From an uncultured Clostridia bacterium (GTDB lineage: Bacteria > Bacillota > Clostridia > Oscillospirales > CAG-272): a stretch of DNA of 19,552 nucleotides. Within the stretch, counting starts at the first letter, position 1. Each line of letters starts with the position of its first letter. This document shows, in pieces, positions 19,239-19,552 of this stretch. A program made the translations under genes and the position numbers. The notes under the pieces were generated by a model. That model was not told where the DNA came from and searched no databases. It saw only the letters and a program-made list of their open reading frames with translations. The stretch covers positions 1-19,552 of the forward strand of contig CANQMJ010000033.1 in assembly GCA_947624945.1 (NCBI GenBank). The letters are read 5' to 3'.

Positions 19239-19312
19239 AACATCTAAATTACAGTTTCAAACCAACTACAAAAACATCTAAATGGGCAACTCAATCCTAT
19301 AACATCTAAATT
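19239..19312 (-). repeat. three AACATCTAAAT direct repeats upstream of the 270-aa gene
   Basis: AACATCTAAAT occurs at 19239-19249, 19273-19283 and 19301-19311, spaced 34 and 28 bp. On the minus strand they read ATTTAGATGTT upstream of the gene, the last followed by ATAAAA, where a -10 box could lie. Possible regulator binding sites. Confidence 0.5.
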
Positions 19313-19318
19313 GCCTAC

Positions 19319-19552
19319 TCATCCCTCTAACCAATTTCCTTGATATGCTCTTTCAAGGTATTTTTCACGGTCAAATCTGCTCTCCGATGCTAACGGCGTA
19401 ATAACAGAAAAGCCCATATTTACGGCATTTTCCCGGCAGTCAATCCCTGACATGTGACATCAATACTACCGTCTTGATAGTTGTCTCATTTTCCAAGGGA
19501 AGTTCGGTCACTTCCTGACCGTTTAGCGGAACAGGGAAATTGAAACTAATGC
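19319..19552 (-). pseudogene. frameshifted coding remnant running off the window
   Basis: On the minus strand one frame is open from the window edge (VPLNGQEVTELPLENETTIK, then TVVLMSHV) and breaks near 19440-19455. The next frame continues as DCRENAVNMGFSVITPLASE, then SRFDREKYLERAYQGNWLEG, stopping at 19319. A single lost base would rejoin them. I do not recognise the family. The protein-like composition across the break supports a decayed gene rather than chance. Confidence 0.5.

Overview
The window looks like a chromosomal stretch of a Clostridia-type Bacillota. This is inferred from strong GGAGG ribosome binding sites, frequent ATA codons in otherwise G+C-rich genes, and families common in that class (a CrtO-like acyltransferase, a DUF6809-like protein). 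An apparent 12.9-kb integrative element sits in the 3' half of a tRNA-Trp gene.

Host left flank (1-4556). A leftward XRE regulator is fused to a long beta-helix-like repeat tail. A rightward pair follows: a CrtO-like membrane acyltransferase and a PAP2 phosphatase, suggesting envelope lipid or isoprenoid work. Then come a leftward PhnP-like metallo-beta-lactamase-fold hydrolase, a rightward flavin-reductase-like protein, and tRNA-Trp with a near-consensus promoter and a strong terminator.

Integrated element (attL core 4557-4599, attR core 17442-17484). The left half is cargo on the plus strand: a 77-aa XRE regulator whose stop overlaps the hsdR start, hsdR, an A+T-rich Mrr-like endonuclease cassette, hsdM, hsdS, a 68-aa orphan protein, and a 630-aa PIN-like protein with two C-terminal membrane helices. 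Together these look like a defence module: type I restriction-modification plus two accessory candidate nucleases. The right half is the maintenance module: a tyrosine integrase, a DUF6809-like small protein and an RHH protein (all leftward), an HTH/initiator-like protein (leftward), a divergent promoter pair with a possible small RNA, and a RelB/DinJ-PIN toxin-antitoxin pair (rightward). No relaxase, transfer genes or phage structural genes were seen, so this looks like a non-autonomous island or satellite.

Right flank (17485-19552). This holds a second copy of the tRNA terminator and about 80 bp resembling the element's left end, then the frameshifted 3' end of a large serine recombinase. 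An unrecognised 270-aa gene with a HEPN-like R-x5-H motif follows, and then a frameshifted coding remnant running off the edge. The locus looks like a hot spot where successive elements have stacked and decayed.

Functions rest on motif reading only; no database search or computation was available.
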